A DNA stretch of 64,000 nucleotides. Source: Amnibacterium sp. CER49. Lineage in GTDB: Bacteria; Actinomycetota; Actinomycetes; Actinomycetales; Microbacteriaceae. The translations under genes and the position numbers were made by a program. Location of the stretch: positions 1,178,001 to 1,242,000 of the forward strand of contig NZ_JARVWQ010000002.1 of the NCBI RefSeq assembly GCF_029846255.1, in the 5' to 3' direction. Positions 16,240 to 23,595 of this stretch are shown here, piece after piece. Under the pieces are notes generated by a model. The model did no database searches. It was not told where the DNA came from and saw nothing but the letters and a program-made list of their open reading frames with translations. Every line of letters begins with the position of its first letter. The first letter of the stretch is position 1.

Positions 16240-17717
16240 CCCCGCCCGAGGGCGACGTCGTCCGGCGCGTGCTGCAGCGGCTCGTGGCCGCGCCGCCGCG
16301 CGTCGTCGTGATCGGCGACGTGCTGCTCGACCGCTGGTGGGCGGGCAGCGCCGACCGGATCAGCCGCGAGGCGCCCGCGCCGGTCGTGCAGGTCACCGAC
16401 CGGATCGACGTCCCGGGCGGCGCCGCGAACACCGCGATGAACCTCGCCGCGCTCGGCGCGCGTGTCGTGCTCGTCGGCGCGGTCGGTGCCGACGAGCCCG
16501 GCGAGCGCCTCGTCGCGCTGCTCGACGCCGCCGGCGTCGACACCGCCGGTGTCGTCCGGGCGTCGGGGCTCGCGACCACGACGAAGACCCGGGTGGTCGG
16601 CGGCGGCCAGGTGCTCGTCCGCCTCGACGAGGGCGGCGTCCCCGACGACGACGCCCGGCAGTCGGTGCTCGACGCCGCGCTCGCCGCGGCCACGGGCGCC
16701 GACGCCGAGCTCGTCTGCGACTACGGCCTCGGCGCGCTCGACGGCCTCGTCCGCGACGGGCTCGCCGCGCGTGCCGCTCGGCCCGCCCTCACGGCCGTCG
16801 ACGCGCACGAGCTCGCGCCGTGGGCCGCGCTGCGCCCGACCGTCGTCACGCCGAACGCGGGAGAGGTCGAGCGCCTGCTCGGCGTCCCGCTCGCCGGCGA
16901 CCGCGCCGCCGACGCCGCCGCGCTCCGCGACGCCCTGCTCGCCGCGACGGGCGCCACGTCGGTCGTCGTCACCCTCGACCGCGACGGCACCGTCTTCCAC
17001 GCCCCCGAGGGCACCGGTCGCACGCTCGCGCGCCCCGCGCCCGACTCGCAGGCGAACGGCGCGGGCGACACCTTCGCCGCCGCGCTCACCCTCGCGCTCG
17101 CGTGCGGCGAGCCGATGGCCGGGGCCGCGGCCTTCGCGCAGGCCGCCGCCGACGTCGTCGTCCGGCAGCCGGGCACGAGCGTCTGCACGCCCGACGCGCT
17201 CGCCGCGTCGCTCACGAGCGGCGCGCGCACCCTGCCGGCCGATGCCCTCGTCGCGGCCCTCGAGGCGGAGCGCCGCGCCGGCCGCCGCATCGTCTTCACG
17301 AACGGCTGCTTCGACGTGCTCCACCTCGGGCACACCACGTACCTGAAGCAGGCGAAGCGCCTCGGCGACGTGCTCGTGGTCGCCCTGAACGACGACGAGT
17401 CGGTCCGCCGCCTGAAGGGTCCGGGCCGCCCGATCAACTCGGCCGCCGACCGGGCGGGCGTGATCGCCGAGCTCGCCTGCGTCGACTACGTGACCGTCTT
17501 CGGCAGCGACACCCCCATCCCGCTGCTCGAGCGCATCCGCCCCGACGTCTACGCGAAGGGCGGCGACTACACGCCCGCGATGCTGGAGGAGACGCCCGTC
17601 GTGCAGGCCGCCGGCGGCGAGGTGCGCATCGTCGACTACGTGAGCCCGCACTCGACCACCAGCGTGATCGCGCGGGCCCGGGCGCTCAGCGACGTGGGAT
17701 CCGCCGCGGATGACTAG
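16236..17717 (+). CDS. hldE: Bifunctional heptose 7-phosphate kinase / heptose 1-phosphate adenylyltransferase (HldE, copy 2)
   Basis: 493 residues. The kinase half (about 20-325) has the canonical RISREAPAPVVQV, PGGAANTAMNLAALGARV and NGAGDTF (catalytic D278). The nucleotidyltransferase half (about 350-493) has TNGCFDVLHLGH (HLGH 363-366), LKGPGRPIN, IRPDVYAKGGDY and HSTTSVI. This copy keeps every motif expected of HldE, unlike copy 1. It makes heptose 1,7-bisphosphate and later ADP-heptose, with GmhB acting between. It overlaps both neighbours by a few bases, so it is coupled to the aldehyde dehydrogenase and GT2. Confidence 0.92.
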   Translation: MTPPEGDVVRRVLQRLVAAPPRVVVIGDVLLDRWWAGSADRISREAPAPVVQVTDRIDVPGGAANTAMNLAALGARVVLVGAVGADEPGERLVALLDAAGVDTAGVVRASGLATTTKTRVVGGGQVLVRLDEGGVPDDDARQSVLDAALAAATGADAELVCDYGLGALDGLVRDGLAARAARPALTAVDAHELAPWAALRPTVVTPNAGEVERLLGVPLAGDRAADAAALRDALLAATGATSVVVTLDRDGTVFHAPEGTGRTLARPAPDSQANGAGDTFAAALTLALACGEPMAGAAAFAQAAADVVVRQPGTSVCTPDALAASLTSGARTLPADALVAALEAERRAGRRIVFTNGCFDVLHLGHTTYLKQAKRLGDVLVVALNDDESVRRLKGPGRPINSAADRAGVIAELACVDYVTVFGSDTPIPLLERIRPDVYAKGGDYTPAMLEETPVVQAAGGEVRIVDYVSPHSTTSVIARARALSDVGSAADD

Positions 17718-18588
17718 CCGCCGCGGGGCCGCTCGCTGGGGCGCGGACGAGTCCACGCCGCAGCCGCTCGTCGACGTGCTCATCGGCACCGTCGGCCGCA
17801 CCTCCGAGCTCGCGGTGACGCTCGCCGGGCTCGCCGCGCAGGACGACCCGCCGTTCCGGGTGATCCTCAGCGACCAGTCCGACGGGCATCCCCTCGCCGC
17901 GGATCCGGCCGTGCAGTCGATGCTGCGCGTGCTCGCCCTGCAGGGCCGCGACCCGCAGGTGCTGCGGCACGGGCCGCGGCGCGGCATGGCGGAGCACCGC
18001 GACTTCCTGCTGCGGCAGGCGGGAGCGCCGTACGTGCTGTTCCTCGACGACGACATCTGGCTCGAGCCCGGTTCGCTCGCCCGTCTGCACGAGGCGATCG
18101 AGCGGCTCGGCTGCGGTTTCGTCGGCATGGCGCCGCAGGGCCTCTCGTACGTCGGCGACCACCGGCCGTCCGAGCAGCAGCCCTTCGAGCCGTGGGACGG
18201 ACCGGTGGAGCCCGAGCGCATCCGCCGCGGCGGGCCCGGGTTCGAGCGGTGGACGCTGCACAACGCCGCGAACCTCGTGCACCTCGCCGCCGAGCTCCCG
18301 GAGCCGGAGCACGGCTGGCTCCCCTACCGGGTCGCGTGGGTCGGCGCCTGCGTGCTGTACCGGCGCGCGGAGCTGCTCGAGGCGGGCGGCTTCGGGTTCT
18401 GGCACGAGCTGCCGGCGGATCACTCCGGCGAGGACGTCGTGGCGCAGTGGCGGCTCATGGAGCGCTCCGGCGGTGCCGGGATCCTGCCGAGCGGCGCCGT
18501 GCACCAGGAGGCACCCACCACGATCCCGGTGCGCGAGATCGACGCCCCCGACGTCGTCATCGCGAAGGACGACCTGCTCGCCGGCTGA
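17710..18588 (+). CDS. GT2 family glycosyltransferase
   Basis: 292 residues; the ATG overlaps the previous gene by eight bases. GT-A fold: VDVLIGTVGRTSELAVTL at the N-terminus, then the metal/nucleotide-binding LFLDDDIWLEPG (D113-D115). A later RVAWVGACVLYRRAELLEAGGF stretch resembles the acceptor-side region of GT2 enzymes, with GEDV as the likely catalytic-base motif. Cytoplasmic, no membrane helices. Last gene of the aldehyde dehydrogenase-hldE-GT2 unit, presumably adding one sugar of the heptose-containing glycan. Confidence 0.82.
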   Translation: MTSRRGAARWGADESTPQPLVDVLIGTVGRTSELAVTLAGLAAQDDPPFRVILSDQSDGHPLAADPAVQSMLRVLALQGRDPQVLRHGPRRGMAEHRDFLLRQAGAPYVLFLDDDIWLEPGSLARLHEAIERLGCGFVGMAPQGLSYVGDHRPSEQQPFEPWDGPVEPERIRRGGPGFERWTLHNAANLVHLAAELPEPEHGWLPYRVAWVGACVLYRRAELLEAGGFGFWHELPADHSGEDVVAQWRLMERSGGAGILPSGAVHQEAPTTIPVREIDAPDVVIAKDDLLAG

Positions 18589-18620
18589 CGAGCGGGACGA
18601 CGAGAAGAGAGGAAGGTCCC

Positions 18621-18812
18621 ATGGCGGACACCCCGAACCCGATCCAGAAGTTCCTGGGCGGGATCGACTACCCCGTCTCGAAGGACACGATCCTCGAGAC
18701 CGCGAGGAAGGAGGGGGCGGACGACGACGTGCTCGACGCCCTCGGCCGCATCCCCGACGGCCGGTACGACGCCCCGACCGCGATCAGCAAGGCCGTCAGC
18801 GACTCGAACTGA
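18621..18812 (+). CDS. DUF2795 domain small protein
   Basis: 63 residues. It matches the short DUF2795 pattern: a helix, GIDYPVSKDTILETARKEGADDDVLDAL, then IPDGRYDAPTAISKAV. AGAGAGGAAGG precedes the ATG. The family is widespread in actinobacteria and of unknown function. Upstream is the heptose region; a strong hairpin downstream separates it from lemA. Confidence 0.85.
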   Translation: MADTPNPIQKFLGGIDYPVSKDTILETARKEGADDDVLDALGRIPDGRYDAPTAISKAVSDSN

Positions 18813-18830
18813 GCGACGCCCACGCACGAC

Positions 18831-18865
18831 GAAGCGCCCCGCACCGTTCGGCCGCGGGGCGCTTC
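18831..18865. terminator. Bidirectional hairpin terminator
   Basis: Perfect 12-base inverted repeat, GAAGCGCCCCGC (18831-18842) and GCGGGGCGCTTC (18854-18865), with an 11-base loop, centred between the convergent DUF2795 and lemA genes. Confidence 0.75.
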
Positions 18866-18878
18866 CGCGTCCGGTCGT

Positions 18879-19451
18879 CTAGAACTGCACGCGGGGCGGC
18901 TCGGCGACCGAGGCGCTGTCGGACACCTCGAAGAAGTCGCGCCGCGAGAAGCCGAGGCGTCTCGCGAACATGCGGTTCGGGAAGGTCTGGATCTTCGCGT
19001 TGAACTCGCGCACACCGCCGTTGTAGAAGCGGCGGCTGGCCTGGATGCGCTCCTGCGACTCGGCGATGTCGGACTGCAGCTGCAGGTACTGCGGGCTCGC
19101 GTGCAGCGCCGGGTACCCCTCCGCGATGGCGTAGACGTTGCGGAGCGCCCCCTGCAGGTGGTTCTCCGCGACGGTCGCATCCCCTGGGGTGCCCGCGCCG
19201 ATGGTCTCGTCGCGGGCGCGGCCGAGCGCGCCGACGGCCTTCTGCTCGTGCGTCGCGTGCTGCAGCACGGTGTCGGTGAGCGCCGGCAGCACGTCGGCCC
19301 GGTGGCGCATCTGGTTCGTGATGTCGGTCCATGCCTCGTCGACGCGCTGCTTCAACGTGACCAGCGAGCTGTAGCTGGCCCAGAGGTAGAAGGCGATCAG
19401 CGCGAGCACGACCAGGATCACGACGATCGGGATCAGGACGGCCCAGTTCAC
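18879..19451 (-). CDS. lemA: LemA family protein
   Basis: 190 residues from a GTG. One membrane helix at about 4-27 near the N-terminus (WAVLIPIVVILVVLALIAFY), then the LemA helical bundle: LVTLKQRVDEAWTDI, MRHRADVLPALTDTV, and a C-terminal YNGGVREFNAKIQTFPNRMF, which is the family's most conserved stretch. LemA proteins are membrane-anchored with an exposed coiled-coil domain and no settled function. A TACCCT box ends 6 bases before the GTG, which supports this start over upstream in-frame codons. Confidence 0.9.
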   Translation of the reverse strand: MNWAVLIPIVVILVVLALIAFYLWASYSSLVTLKQRVDEAWTDITNQMRHRADVLPALTDTVLQHATHEQKAVGALGRARDETIGAGTPGDATVAENHLQGALRNVYAIAEGYPALHASPQYLQLQSDIAESQERIQASRRFYNGGVREFNAKIQTFPNRMFARRLGFSRRDFFEVSDSASVAEPPRVQF

Positions 19452-19457
19452 AGCAGA

Positions 19458-19463
19458 AGGGTA
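19458..19463 (-). promoter_or_regulatory. -10 box (TACCCT) for lemA
   Basis: Minus-strand TACCCT ends 6 bases before the GTG at 19451. There is no Shine-Dalgarno, so a leaderless transcript is likely. Confidence 0.4.
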
Positions 19464-19619
19464 CGGCGCGTCCCACGCGGATCCGGGTCCTGACGAGGGG
19501 ACGCGCGGAGATCTCGCCGCCCGCATCCATGCTCCGTTGAGCATCCGACGCACGGTTCCGGCGCTGCTCGGTCTCCGGCTCCTAGGATCGGCGGGCACCC
19601 GGCGACGGTCGGAGCGAGG

Positions 19620-19693
19620 GCCCCCGTAGCCCAATCGGCAGAGGCAGGCGACTTAAAATCGCTTCAGTCAGGGTTCGAGTCCCTGCGGGGGCA
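19620..19693 (+). tRNA. tRNA-Leu (anticodon UAA), short variable loop
   Basis: 74 bases. The acceptor stem GCCCCCG pairs with CGGGGGC (19686-19692). The D arm is GCC/GGC, the anticodon arm is GGCGA/TCGCT with loop CTTAAAA, giving anticodon TAA, and the T arm is CAGGG-TTCGAGT-CCCTG. CCA is not encoded. The variable region is only about 5 bases, whereas bacterial tRNA-Leu normally has a long variable arm. UUA codons are extremely rare at this GC, so it serves a rare codon, as bldA does in Streptomyces. A TAGGAT box lies about 30 bases upstream (19583-19588). Confidence 0.85.
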
Positions 19694-19744
19694 CGCTCCA
19701 CCGGCGTGATCCCCAACTCGACGCCGACGCCCGAAGGAGCGGCC

Positions 19745-20194
19745 GTGAGCGCTGCCGATCTGCAAGCCCTGGTCGACAGGAACCTCGACGCCGTCACGAC
19801 GAAGGACGCCGAGGGTGTCCTCGCGACCTTCACGGACGACGCCGTGCTCATCGATCCGCACTACCCGGATCCCGAGATGCGCGGCAAGGCCGCGATCGCC
19901 GCAGGGCTCGGGTTCGGCTTCGGGCTGATGCGCACCTTCGGCTTCGACGAGCGCGACTACTTCCCGAGCCCGGACGGGACGTCCGTGGTCGTCCACTGCG
20001 TGTGCCACCACGTCCTGCAGGGCGGGCGACCGCTCACGTTCCCGCAGGTCTTCGTCGTCCGCACGAGGGACGGGCTCATCGCGCACTGCCAGGCGTTCGA
20101 ACCGTACGGACCCGGCGGCGTCGGCGGCATCCTCCTCGGTCTCGGCAAGACGGTGCACCGCATCCGCCGCGCCCGCGAGCAGGCACGGACATGA
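19745..20194 (+). CDS. SnoaL-like / NTF2-fold protein
   Basis: 149 residues from GTG 19745, preceded by GAAGGAG; a GTG 39 bases upstream is less likely. The sequence has the cone-shaped SnoaL/NTF2 pattern: an N-terminal helix with LVDRNLDAVTTKDAEGVLATFTDDAV, a strand with IDPHYPDPEMRGKAAI, and a final RTRDGLIAHCQAFEPYG. Such proteins bind small ligands or act as cyclases/isomerases, and no ligand can be deduced. The stop overlaps the start of the pseudokinase gene by four bases, so the two are co-translated and may work together. Confidence 0.75.
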   Translation: MSAADLQALVDRNLDAVTTKDAEGVLATFTDDAVLIDPHYPDPEMRGKAAIAAGLGFGFGLMRTFGFDERDYFPSPDGTSVVVHCVCHHVLQGGRPLTFPQVFVVRTRDGLIAHCQAFEPYGPGGVGGILLGLGKTVHRIRRAREQART

Positions 20195-21510
20195 CCGATC
20201 AACGACCACGCGCCGACCCCACCGCGCCGGTGCCGCTGCCGCGCGTGCTGCAGGGCCGCTTCCAGATCGGGCCGCTCGTCGGCAGAGGACCCGCGTCGCG
20301 CGTGTACCGGGGCCACGACCTGCTGCTCGGTCGCGACGTCGCGATCAAGCTGGTCGCCGCGTCGACGACGGCCGCCGGCCTCGATGCGCAGGAGCGGCAG
20401 GCGCGCCTGCTGGCGGGCCTCAACCACCCGGGACTCGTCACCCTGTTCCACGCGGGGCTGGACGCGACGGACTCCGGTCCCCCGCAGCTGTTCCTGGTGA
20501 TGGAGTTCGCCCGCGACCTCGACCTCGGGCGCAGGCTCGAGCGGGCCACCCTGGCGTCCGCACAGGTCGCTCTCCTGGGTTGGGACCTGCTCGGGGCGCT
20601 CGCGTACATGCACGACAAGGGCGTCCTCCACCTCGCCGTGAAGCCGTCGAACGTGCTCCTCTCCGAGGCGTCGGACGGCCTGATCCGCGCGAAGCTGGCG
20701 GACTCCGAAGCCGCCGTCCTGCGATCGGGCACCGACGAGGTCGCCGCGCCGACGCAGGCGCCGACCCGCTTCCTGAGCCCTGAGCAGGCCGAGGGACGAC
20801 GTGTCGGCCCGGAGACGGACGTCTACTCGCTCGGGCTCGTGCTGACCGAGGCGCTGGCGGGCCGGCACGGTGCTGCCGTGCCCGCCATGACGCCCGACCC
20901 GCTCCGGGGCGTCCTGCAGAGCATGACGGCGCAGGATCCGCTCGCGCGCCCCTCCGCGGCGCAGGCACTCATGGAGTTCCGCGACCTCATCTTCGGTCTC
21001 GTGGGCGGGGACCCGCACGCCCAGGACCCCGAGTCGGATCGCGTGGCGGCGCTCCGCCGGTACAACCTGATGGACGCCGAACCCGACCCGGACTTCGACC
21101 GGATCACGACCCTCGCCGCCCGGGTCTTCAAGGTCCCGGTGGCGATCATCAGCGCCGTCGACGACACGCGCGTGTGGCTGAAGTCCCACCACGGCCTCGA
21201 TGCCTCGCACCGGGAACGCGCTCGCGCGCTGGGCGTCGCCGGCGGCCTGCATGCCGACACGCTGATCCTCGAGGACGTGCTGACGGACCCGCGATCGAGG
21301 AACCTCCCTCCGGACGGACGCGGGTTCCGGTTCTACGCCGGGGTCCCCCTCATCACGAGCGACGGCTTCAACGTCGGGACCTTCGCGATCGCGGATCTCG
21401 CGCCGCGGACGATGACGCCCTCGGAGGTGGCGACGCTGCAGGACCTCGCTGCGTCGGTCCTGCACGAGATGGACCTGCGGCGAGCGGCCGCACGCCTCGC
21501 CTTCCGCTGA
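20191..21510 (+). CDS. Ser/Thr pseudokinase fused to a GAF domain
   Basis: 439 residues. An N-terminal protein kinase fold (about 22-275) keeps the glycine loop GRGPASRVYRG, the ATP lysine K53 in VAIKL and the Mg asparagine N154. However, the catalytic loop HRDxKPxN reads HLAVKPSN, so the catalytic aspartate is A149. The DFG motif reads DSE (171-173). A GAF domain follows (about 290-435), with YNLMDAEPDPDFDRITTLAAR and FYAGVPLITSDGFNVGTFAI. Phosphotransfer is unlikely; a nucleotide-sensing or scaffold role is an inference. It is coupled to the SnoaL gene and is paralogous to the intact kinase-GAF protein at 26611. Confidence 0.88.
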   Translation: MTDQRPRADPTAPVPLPRVLQGRFQIGPLVGRGPASRVYRGHDLLLGRDVAIKLVAASTTAAGLDAQERQARLLAGLNHPGLVTLFHAGLDATDSGPPQLFLVMEFARDLDLGRRLERATLASAQVALLGWDLLGALAYMHDKGVLHLAVKPSNVLLSEASDGLIRAKLADSEAAVLRSGTDEVAAPTQAPTRFLSPEQAEGRRVGPETDVYSLGLVLTEALAGRHGAAVPAMTPDPLRGVLQSMTAQDPLARPSAAQALMEFRDLIFGLVGGDPHAQDPESDRVAALRRYNLMDAEPDPDFDRITTLAARVFKVPVAIISAVDDTRVWLKSHHGLDASHRERARALGVAGGLHADTLILEDVLTDPRSRNLPPDGRGFRFYAGVPLITSDGFNVGTFAIADLAPRTMTPSEVATLQDLAASVLHEMDLRRAAARLAFR

Positions 21511-21653
21511 GACCCGCGCGAGCAGCTGCGCACCGAGGGGCGCGGTGATCGGCCACGAGCGTTCGCCACGCTCCGTGGGCGCCCCCAGATTCTGTGCAGG
21601 AACCGGGTCCTAGCGTGCCGATGGATGTCGGCAGGGACGAGAGGGGTCGTTCG

Positions 21654-21704
21654 ATGACGGACTCGGTGCAGCAGGTCGCCTGCACGGCGGAGGGCGCTCG
21701 ATGA
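21654..21704 (+). CDS. Possible 16-codon leader peptide
   Basis: ATG after GAGAGGGG encodes a 16-residue peptide (MTDSVQQVACTAEGAR). Its stop overlaps the ATG of the next gene (ATGA). It could couple translation of that gene. Evidence is positional only. Confidence 0.3.
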   Translation: MTDSVQQVACTAEGAR

Positions 21705-22657
21705 GCGCACGCTGGGCCGACGGAACCGGGACCCGCGCAGGGTCGTCGCGACGGACCCCCCGGCACCGCGCGGGTGGGAGCAGCGAGGCGACCTGGACCG
21801 GGCCGTCGACCGGACGCCATGCCGCCGGTGGCTCCTCCCCGGCCGCGAGCGGCGTGACCGCGCTGGCGGCAGCGTCGGCGGTGACGCTCTGCGGTCTCCT
21901 CTGGTTCACCGGGGCGACGCTGCCGCTGCTTCCCGGCACGGGAGCCGCGCCGGCGGCCGCGGTCGATGGGCCGCAGCTGCCCGTGTTCAGCACGTCGGTC
22001 TCACCGGCCGCTCACGCGGCTCCCGGGATCTGGAGCCCGATCCGGGCCGCCGTCCGCGCCGGTGGTGCGGCCTCGCCGGTCGGAGGACGTTCCTCCTCGG
22101 CGGCGCATCGCGCCACGAGGACGGCCGCGGCGGCGGGCGGGACCCCGGGGATCTCCGAGGTGAAGCGGATCCCGAAGACCGGGGTGTCGACGGGCTCCGG
22201 GGTGTCGACGGGCTCGGGCGTCGGCGGGGCTCCGGCGGGATCGGTCGACACGGTGACGTCGCGCGTCTCGGGGACCCTGTCAGGCACCCCGACCTCCCCG
22301 GGAAGCAGGCCGGCGTCGCCGATCACCGGAGGCTCGACGTCCGCGGTCGAGCGCCTCGCCTCCTCCTCGACGCAGTCGCCCCGCGGCGGCGTGGCAGGAC
22401 TTCCGGCGACCACGAGCCCGGCGAGCGGAGCGACGGGGCCGGCCGAGTCCGGCAGCGCCCGCGACGTCGTGCGGCGGACCGTCGGAACGGCCTCGCCGGC
22501 ACCGGGTTCCACCGCCGGCGCGCTGAAGACGACGGTGCAGCAGGTGACGTCCGCGTCGACCGTCGCGCCGCCGCCCGTCACCCGCACCGCGGCGACGGAC
22601 GCGACCGCACCCGGTGCCGTGCTGAAGTTGACCGCGGGCACGGTCGGGCTCGGCTAG
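21701..22657 (+). CDS. Ser/Thr/Pro/Gly-rich membrane-anchored protein, unknown function
   Basis: 318 residues. A basic, serine-rich N-terminal 45 residues is followed by one membrane segment (about 50-80: ALAAASAVTLCGLLWFTGATL). The rest is a low-complexity extracytoplasmic tail of S, T, P, A and G with a short tandem duplication GVSTGSGVSTGSGV. GGAGGG sits 8 bases before the ATG. The composition resembles mucin-like cell-surface stalks. No domain is recognised. The frame could in principle be an artefact of high GC, but the ribosome site and the clear membrane segment support a real gene. Confidence 0.55.
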   Translation: MSARWADGTGTRAGSSRRTPRHRAGGSSEATWTGPSTGRHAAGGSSPAASGVTALAAASAVTLCGLLWFTGATLPLLPGTGAAPAAAVDGPQLPVFSTSVSPAAHAAPGIWSPIRAAVRAGGAASPVGGRSSSAAHRATRTAAAAGGTPGISEVKRIPKTGVSTGSGVSTGSGVGGAPAGSVDTVTSRVSGTLSGTPTSPGSRPASPITGGSTSAVERLASSSTQSPRGGVAGLPATTSPASGATGPAESGSARDVVRRTVGTASPAPGSTAGALKTTVQQVTSASTVAPPPVTRTAATDATAPGAVLKLTAGTVGLG

Positions 22658-22730
22658 ACGGACGGACGCCGGCTGTGGCGGCTTCCGATCCCCCTCCGGC
22701 CGGCTCCGACGGCCTCCGGCGCGGGCACGC

Positions 22731-23594
22731 CTAGTCGCTCGTGACCTCGACGGCGAGGGCCGAGATGCGGTCCTCCAGCTCCTCCTCGTGGCCGGTGATC
22801 GTGACGACGGCGTGCCCGTTCACCACCACGAACTGGCCGTAGCGCCCCTCGAACCGCCACGACTCCCCCGGACCGGCCCACGTGGCGAGGCCGTAGCGAT
22901 CCATCGGCGCCGGACGGCCGGTCTCGATCCAGTCCGCGTGCATCGCGTCGACCCACTCCGGCGACACCAGCACGCGTCCCTGCCGGCGTCCGCGGTCGAG
23001 CAGCACGTCGCCGATCCGCGCGAGCTCCTCGGTGCGCAGCTCGAGCCCCGTGCCGCCGATGATGTGGCCGAGCGGGCACCGGTGCCACTGCGGGTTGTCG
23101 ATGCCGAGCGGGTCGAACAGCCTCGGCATCAGCCAGTCGCGCACGTCGCCGACGACCATGCCGAGCATCCGCATCGCCACGTACGTGCTGGCGTCGGAGT
23201 ACTGGAACCGCCGGCCGGGCGTGGGGCGGCGCAGCATCTCCGCCGCGAGGTCGGGCCACGGGATCGGCTCGTGCCCGAACCAGGAGAAGTCGATGCCGCT
23301 CGACATCGTGAGCAGGTGCCGCAGCGTCACGTCCGCGACGCCGTCGCCGAGCGCGGGGGCCGGGAAGACGTCGCCGACCCGGAGGTCGAGCGTGAGCAGC
23401 CGCTCGTCGATCGCCATGCCGGTCGCGAGGGCGCAGACGCCCTTCGACACGGAGTAGAGGTTCTCGCGGTCGTCGCTGCGCCAGCGGTGCGTCGCCGCCT
23501 CGTCGCCGACGCGGACGTGGACGCCGTGCACGCCGAGCCGCTCCGCGTCGACGGCGGCGGCGAAGCGCGCGAGCGCGGCCTCCGCGGCGACCAT
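22731..23594 (-). CDS. Beta-lactamase / penicillin-binding-protein-fold serine hydrolase
   Basis: 287 residues from ATG 23594, directly after the deaD stop. The nucleophile motif is SVSK (S48, K51) and the second motif is YSD in the RFQYSDASTYVAMRML segment, in place of the usual YxN. No signal peptide, so cytoplasmic or released by another route. The family includes EstB-type esterases and D-amino-acid peptidases as well as class C beta-lactamases; an esterase/peptidase role is more likely than antibiotic resistance. Probably transcribed with deaD. Confidence 0.8.
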   Translation of the reverse strand: MVAAEAALARFAAAVDAERLGVHGVHVRVGDEAATHRWRSDDRENLYSVSKGVCALATGMAIDERLLTLDLRVGDVFPAPALGDGVADVTLRHLLTMSSGIDFSWFGHEPIPWPDLAAEMLRRPTPGRRFQYSDASTYVAMRMLGMVVGDVRDWLMPRLFDPLGIDNPQWHRCPLGHIIGGTGLELRTEELARIGDVLLDRGRRQGRVLVSPEWVDAMHADWIETGRPAPMDRYGLATWAGPGESWRFEGRYGQFVVVNGHAVVTITGHEEELEDRISALAVEVTSD

Positions 23595-23595
23595 C

